From Capillibacterium thermochitinicola (GTDB lineage Bacteria > Bacillota > UBA4882 > UBA10575): a stretch of 64,000 nt of DNA. Made by a program: the position numbers and the translations under genes. Below, one piece after another: positions 61,017 through 64,000 of the stretch. The notes under the pieces were generated by a model. It saw only the letters and a program-made list of their open reading frames with translations, was not told where the DNA came from and searched no databases. Each line of letters opens with the position of its first letter. The first letter of the stretch is position 1. Where the stretch lies: positions 62,001 through 126,000 of the forward strand of contig NZ_JAAKDE010000010.1 of the NCBI RefSeq assembly GCF_013664685.1. The letters run 5' to 3'.

Positions 61017-61102
61017 GCCGACGACCAGAAGGGGAGGAGGGCGATTGCTAATCCTCCTTCTTCCATCTTCTGGGGTAAAATGGAAATTAGGAGCCGACCA
61101 AG

Positions 61103-62371
61103 ATGGACCGAAAGATTAAACTGGTTTATGCCACCGCCCACGGGGAGCTGGAGTACGATTCGGAACTGGGCGCCTTGGGGGCGAACGGCGAGGAATATTG
61201 GGAGCTAAGGGCGGAGGATCTGATCCCGTTGCCCGCCGGGGCCACTCTTTTTTATCTCCCCGGGCGGGCCCCTTTGGGTTTGGCGGACGATGGTACCGTG
61301 GAGTTCATCAACGAAAAGGGGATCCAGGCGGTGGCGGCGATCCTGCCCCAGGGTTATACCCGGTTGTTTCTCCCCGCTTACCAGCGGAAAGAGAACGCGC
61401 CGGGTCTTCCCTTGTTCGGGTATACAGCGGTGGCGTTTAAAGAGGGGCGGCTTTGGGTCGCAGCCCGCCGCACCGATGAACCGGGAAAATGGGATCCGTG
61501 TTTCTACAACACCCCGGAGCTCCCCGGTTTGATCCAGGCTAAATTGGACGCTTACCCGGAAAACCGGATTCTGAAACAGTTGGCCCGCTGCGCCAGGGAA
61601 TACCAGTGTTTTACGGCGCAGAACATTTTCTACGGGCGCTGGGAGGGGGGAATCCCGGTTTCCCCGTCCTGCAACGCCCGGTGCCTGGGGTGTATCTCCA
61701 AGCAGGTTGCCGAGTGTTGTCCTTCGCCCCAGGAGCGGATTGCTTTTACCCCGACGGTGGAGGAGGTGGTTGAGGTCGGCCTCCCGCATCTGGCCGGTGA
61801 CGGGGCGATCCTCAGCTTCGGCCAGGGGTGCGAAGGGGAGTCGCTTCTCGCCGGGAAAGTGCTGAAGGCGGCGATTACCACCCTGCGGCAAAAAACAAAA
61901 GCCGGCACCATTAATATCAACACCAATGCCGGTCTCCCCACTGTCCTGGAGGAGCTGGCCGCCGCCGGGCTGGACACGGCGCGGATCAGCCTTTTCTCCG
62001 CCGACCCGGTGTCTTACCGGTTTTACCACCGGCCCCAGGGTTATACCCTTAACCAGGTCGGCGAGGCCATTGGCCGCTTGGACCGGCACGGGGTCTTTGT
62101 CTCCTTGAACTTGCTGACGTTGCCCGGCTTTACCGACCGGGAAGCGCAAGTGGAGAAGCTTTTTGCCTTCCTCCGCCGCTACCCGGTGGGGATGATCCAG
62201 ATCCGCAACCTCAATATCGATCCGGATTATATATGGGCGCGTCTGCGCCAGGAAAAACTGGTCCCCGCCGGTGAAGCTTTGGGGATCGCCGGTTTTCTTG
62301 CGGAGCTCAATCGGGAATTTCCACAGCTTACGGTGGGGAACTACAGCCGGGCGCACCGCGGCCGGGCTTAA
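61103..62371 (+). CDS. Radical SAM protein of unknown substrate
   Basis: A 422-residue protein. The N-terminal 180 residues form a separate beta-rich domain (LVYATAHGELEYDSEL...) with no known match. The radical SAM core begins near 190: SPSCNARCLGCISKQ carries the CxxxCxxC cluster; further Cys occur at EYQCF, ECC and GCEGESL. The barrel continues with TININTNAGLP, ARISLFSADPV and IQIRNLNIDPDYIW. The substrate and the reaction are unknown. ATG follows GGAG by about ten bases. It is 86 bp after glyA (a long inverted repeat in the gap, no T-run) and converges on cwlD with a 4-bp stop overlap. Confidence 0.8.
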   Translation: MDRKIKLVYATAHGELEYDSELGALGANGEEYWELRAEDLIPLPAGATLFYLPGRAPLGLADDGTVEFINEKGIQAVAAILPQGYTRLFLPAYQRKENAPGLPLFGYTAVAFKEGRLWVAARRTDEPGKWDPCFYNTPELPGLIQAKLDAYPENRILKQLARCAREYQCFTAQNIFYGRWEGGIPVSPSCNARCLGCISKQVAECCPSPQERIAFTPTVEEVVEVGLPHLAGDGAILSFGQGCEGESLLAGKVLKAAITTLRQKTKAGTININTNAGLPTVLEELAAAGLDTARISLFSADPVSYRFYHRPQGYTLNQVGEAIGRLDRHGVFVSLNLLTLPGFTDREAQVEKLFAFLRRYPVGMIQIRNLNIDPDYIWARLRQEKLVPAGEALGIAGFLAELNREFPQLTVGNYSRAHRGRA

Positions 62372-63105
62372 GGCGGCGGGGCCGGGACGGCCCCGGGTTG
62401 CGCGGTGACCGCCGGTATCGCCCGCAGGATGCCCCGGGCGATGGCGAGGGCGATCTTTTCCTGGTAGTCCGGCTGCCGGAGGAGGGCGGCCTCCTCCGGA
62501 TTGGAGAGGAAGCCAACCTCGACGATGACCCCGTTGATCCCGGGTTGCTCCAGGAGGAAATACTTGCCCGGGACGGCCTTTTGCGGCCGCGGCTGGATCT
62601 TGTTCAACTCCTCCTGGATGCTTGAGGCGAGCGTTTTCCCGACCGGGTTCCGGTAATAATAAAAAGCGACCATGCCGCGGCGCTCCGCCGCGGTTGACCA
62701 GTCACAATGGATACTCACCAGGAAAAGGGCCTTTGCATTCCTGGCCCGTTCAATCCGGGCGGTTAAATCCCGGCGGTGGCGGCCACTCCGCCCCGGTTGG
62801 TAAGGGGCGAGTTCAATGTCGTCTTCGCGCGTCATGACGACATTGATCCCGCACTGCACAAGTTGCGCCCGGATTTTGTGGGCAATGTCCAGATTGATGT
62901 CCTTTTCCAAGTGGCCGGCGCGGTCCTGCGTCCCCCCGTCGATCCCGCCGTGGCCCGGGTCAATCACAACGGTGGTTTGTCCAAGCCTGCTCCGGGCGGG
63001 GATGACCCGGTACAGGATGGAGCAAAGAAGCAGGGCGGCCAGGACGGTGCTGAGAGCGATCAGGGGCAGGATTTTTTCTTTCCGGAGAATGATGATGATT
63101 CGCAT
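62368..63105 (-). CDS. cwlD: N-acetylmuramoyl-L-alanine amidase CwlD-like
   Basis: A 245-residue amidase_3 enzyme with an N-terminal membrane anchor (about 12-33). Zinc and catalytic pieces: VVIDPGHGGIDGG (His), EKDINLDIAH (Glu ligand), FLVSIHCDWS (His) and the catalytic Glu in GVIVEVGFLSN. CwlD removes peptides from muramic acid in spore cortex so that muramic lactam can form; a single domain plus anchor fits CwlD better than vegetative amidases. SD weak (GGTGGTGAG). Transcribed convergent to the radical SAM gene. Confidence 0.85.
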   Translation of the reverse strand: MRIIIILRKEKILPLIALSTVLAALLLCSILYRVIPARSRLGQTTVVIDPGHGGIDGGTQDRAGHLEKDINLDIAHKIRAQLVQCGINVVMTREDDIELAPYQPGRSGRHRRDLTARIERARNAKALFLVSIHCDWSTAAERRGMVAFYYYRNPVGKTLASSIQEELNKIQPRPQKAVPGKYFLLEQPGINGVIVEVGFLSNPEEAALLRQPDYQEKIALAIARGILRAIPAVTAQPGAVPAPPP

Positions 63106-63297
63106 GGGAAGCGCTCACCACCGGACTATTGAATAATTAAATAAGAAGTAATTAATTGGAATCACTTATTGATATGCGGCGCGCACCGTTTTATGATAGA
63201 TGCATGTTGTGAAAAATAAGCAGGATAAAGATTTTCCGAAGTAACAATCAGAGCGGGAACAGTTGGCGGTTAGTGGCCAAGGAGGGAGGTCTGGACC

Positions 63298-64000
63298 GTG
63301 CTGAGGAGGGGAAAGTGGGCCCAAATATGCCGGCGGATTCCGGCGGAGGTCTTTACCGTCCTGCAGCGGCTGCAAAGCGCGGGTTACCAAGCCTATCTGG
63401 TCGGGGGCGCGCCCCGCGACCTATTGCGCGGGCACCCGCCGCAGGACTGGGATATCGCCACGGACGCCCGGCCGGAGCAAGTCAAGGCCCTCTTCGACCG
63501 CACCGTGGCGGTGGGGGAGAAGTTCGGCACGGTTGGTGTGCTAATCGGGGAACAGCAGGTTGAAGTCACCACCTTCCGCCGGGAAGGCGAATACAGTGAC
63601 GGACGCCGCCCCGATTGGGTCGCCTTCACCCCGGACCTGGTGGCCGACCTGGCGCGGCGGGATTTTACCATTAATGCGCTGGCCCTGGACCCGATCGGGC
63701 GGCGTCTGGTCGATCCTTTCCGCGGGTTGTGGGCCCTGAAACGGCGATTGGTCAAAGCGGTAGGTGACCCCGCCGCCCGTTTTCAGGAAGATCCCCTGCG
63801 CATGCTCCGCTTCTACCGTTTTCAGTCGACCCTGGGGTTTCGGGGAGAGACTGCGACGGAGCAGGGGATTGAAGCGGAAGCCATTACCAGGATCAGTGGG
63901 AAACGGATCCGGGATGAGCTGACCAAGCTGCTGCTCGGGGCGGATCCGGCCCGTGGCCTCAAGGGACTCGCCCGGAGCGGGTTGTTGACGGCGATCATGC
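63298..64000 (+). CDS. cca: CCA tRNA nucleotidyltransferase (3' partial)
   Basis: The reading frame runs from GTG 63298 (seven bases after AAGGAGGGAGGT) off the end of the window, 234 codons visible. Class II nucleotidyltransferase motifs: AYLVGGAPRDLL (the family has GGxVRD; here Pro replaces Val), the catalytic DWDIATDA (DxD), RRDFTINALALD, and EDPLRMLRFYRF. It adds or repairs the CCA end of tRNAs. All five tRNAs in this window already encode CCA, so a repair role is likely. Confidence 0.95.
   Translation, partial: MLRRGKWAQICRRIPAEVFTVLQRLQSAGYQAYLVGGAPRDLLRGHPPQDWDIATDARPEQVKALFDRTVAVGEKFGTVGVLIGEQQVEVTTFRREGEYSDGRRPDWVAFTPDLVADLARRDFTINALALDPIGRRLVDPFRGLWALKRRLVKAVGDPAARFQEDPLRMLRFYRFQSTLGFRGETATEQGIEAEAITRISGKRIRDELTKLLLGADPARGLKGLARSGLLTAIM

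Noticed and set aside
1-64000. CRISPR arrays, insertion sequences, rRNA genes, prophage structural genes
   Set aside because: No regularly spaced repeats, transposase motifs or rRNA sequence were seen; the only mobile-element sign is the tRNA-Leu repeat.

Overview
The window (about 55% G+C, partial genes at both ends) comes from an endospore-forming Firmicute that appears to be diderm. Sporulation genes (ywmB, a SleB-type hydrolase, spoIID, spoIIQ, spoIIID, cwlD) and Firmicute-type operons (purine operon under a guanine riboswitch, secDF-recJ-relA-dtd) sit beside flagellar P- and L-ring genes (flgI, flgH and the chaperone flgA) and two beta-barrel-like exported proteins, which only make sense with an outer membrane. 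The mix suggests a spore-forming diderm lineage such as the Hydrogenispora/Limnochordia group; that placement is inference from gene content.

Layout. 1-6.7 kb: ketopantoate reductase (partial), sfsA, an EamA transporter, a queuosine unit (preQ1-I riboswitch, yhhQ transporter, queF), a MATE efflux pump and a phosphate transporter. 6.7-11.6 kb: menG, a 33-residue membrane peptide, tRNA-Gly/tRNA-Thr, a 2[4Fe-4S] ferredoxin, a ribbon-helix-helix protein, a CheC-like protein, a hairpin-rich non-coding stretch and an acyl-CoA ligase. 11.9-26.9 kb: cell envelope, sporulation and flagellum: ywmB, a barrel/SleB fusion, a class A PBP, a small outer-membrane-like protein, a Nif3-like protein, hflX, spoIID-spoIIQ-spoIIID-mbl, then flgF-flgG-flgA-flgH-flgI-flgJ. 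The order ywmB...spoIID-spoIIQ-spoIIID-mbl-flgF/G matches the Bacillus subtilis order (flhO/flhP), with diderm ring genes appended.

27.2-39.4 kb (minus strand): purEBCSQLFMNHD, the whole route from PRPP to IMP except purK, with overlapping or tightly spaced genes and a leader holding a strong promoter, a guanine aptamer and an intrinsic terminator. 39.5-51.1 kb: a membrane protein of unknown function behind a structured leader, an RsmC-like methyltransferase, tRNA-Pro and tRNA-Gly, a 44-residue membrane peptide, secD-secF, a LapA-domain protein, recJ, relA, dtd and an exported DUF4139-like protein.

51.2-64 kb: a xylose cassette (divergent xylose isomerase, xylulokinase, ROK repressor), tRNA-Leu followed by an AT-rich 0.74-kb insert bounded by a 66-bp direct repeat of the tRNA 3' end (a relic of an integrated element), two-subunit class I fumarase, an orphan helical protein, murG, a long-form glyA, a radical SAM protein of unknown substrate, cwlD and the start of a CCA-adding enzyme. 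No CRISPR array, rRNA or intact insertion sequence was seen. Start codons were chosen by Shine-Dalgarno (SD) spacing; several genes use GTG or TTG.
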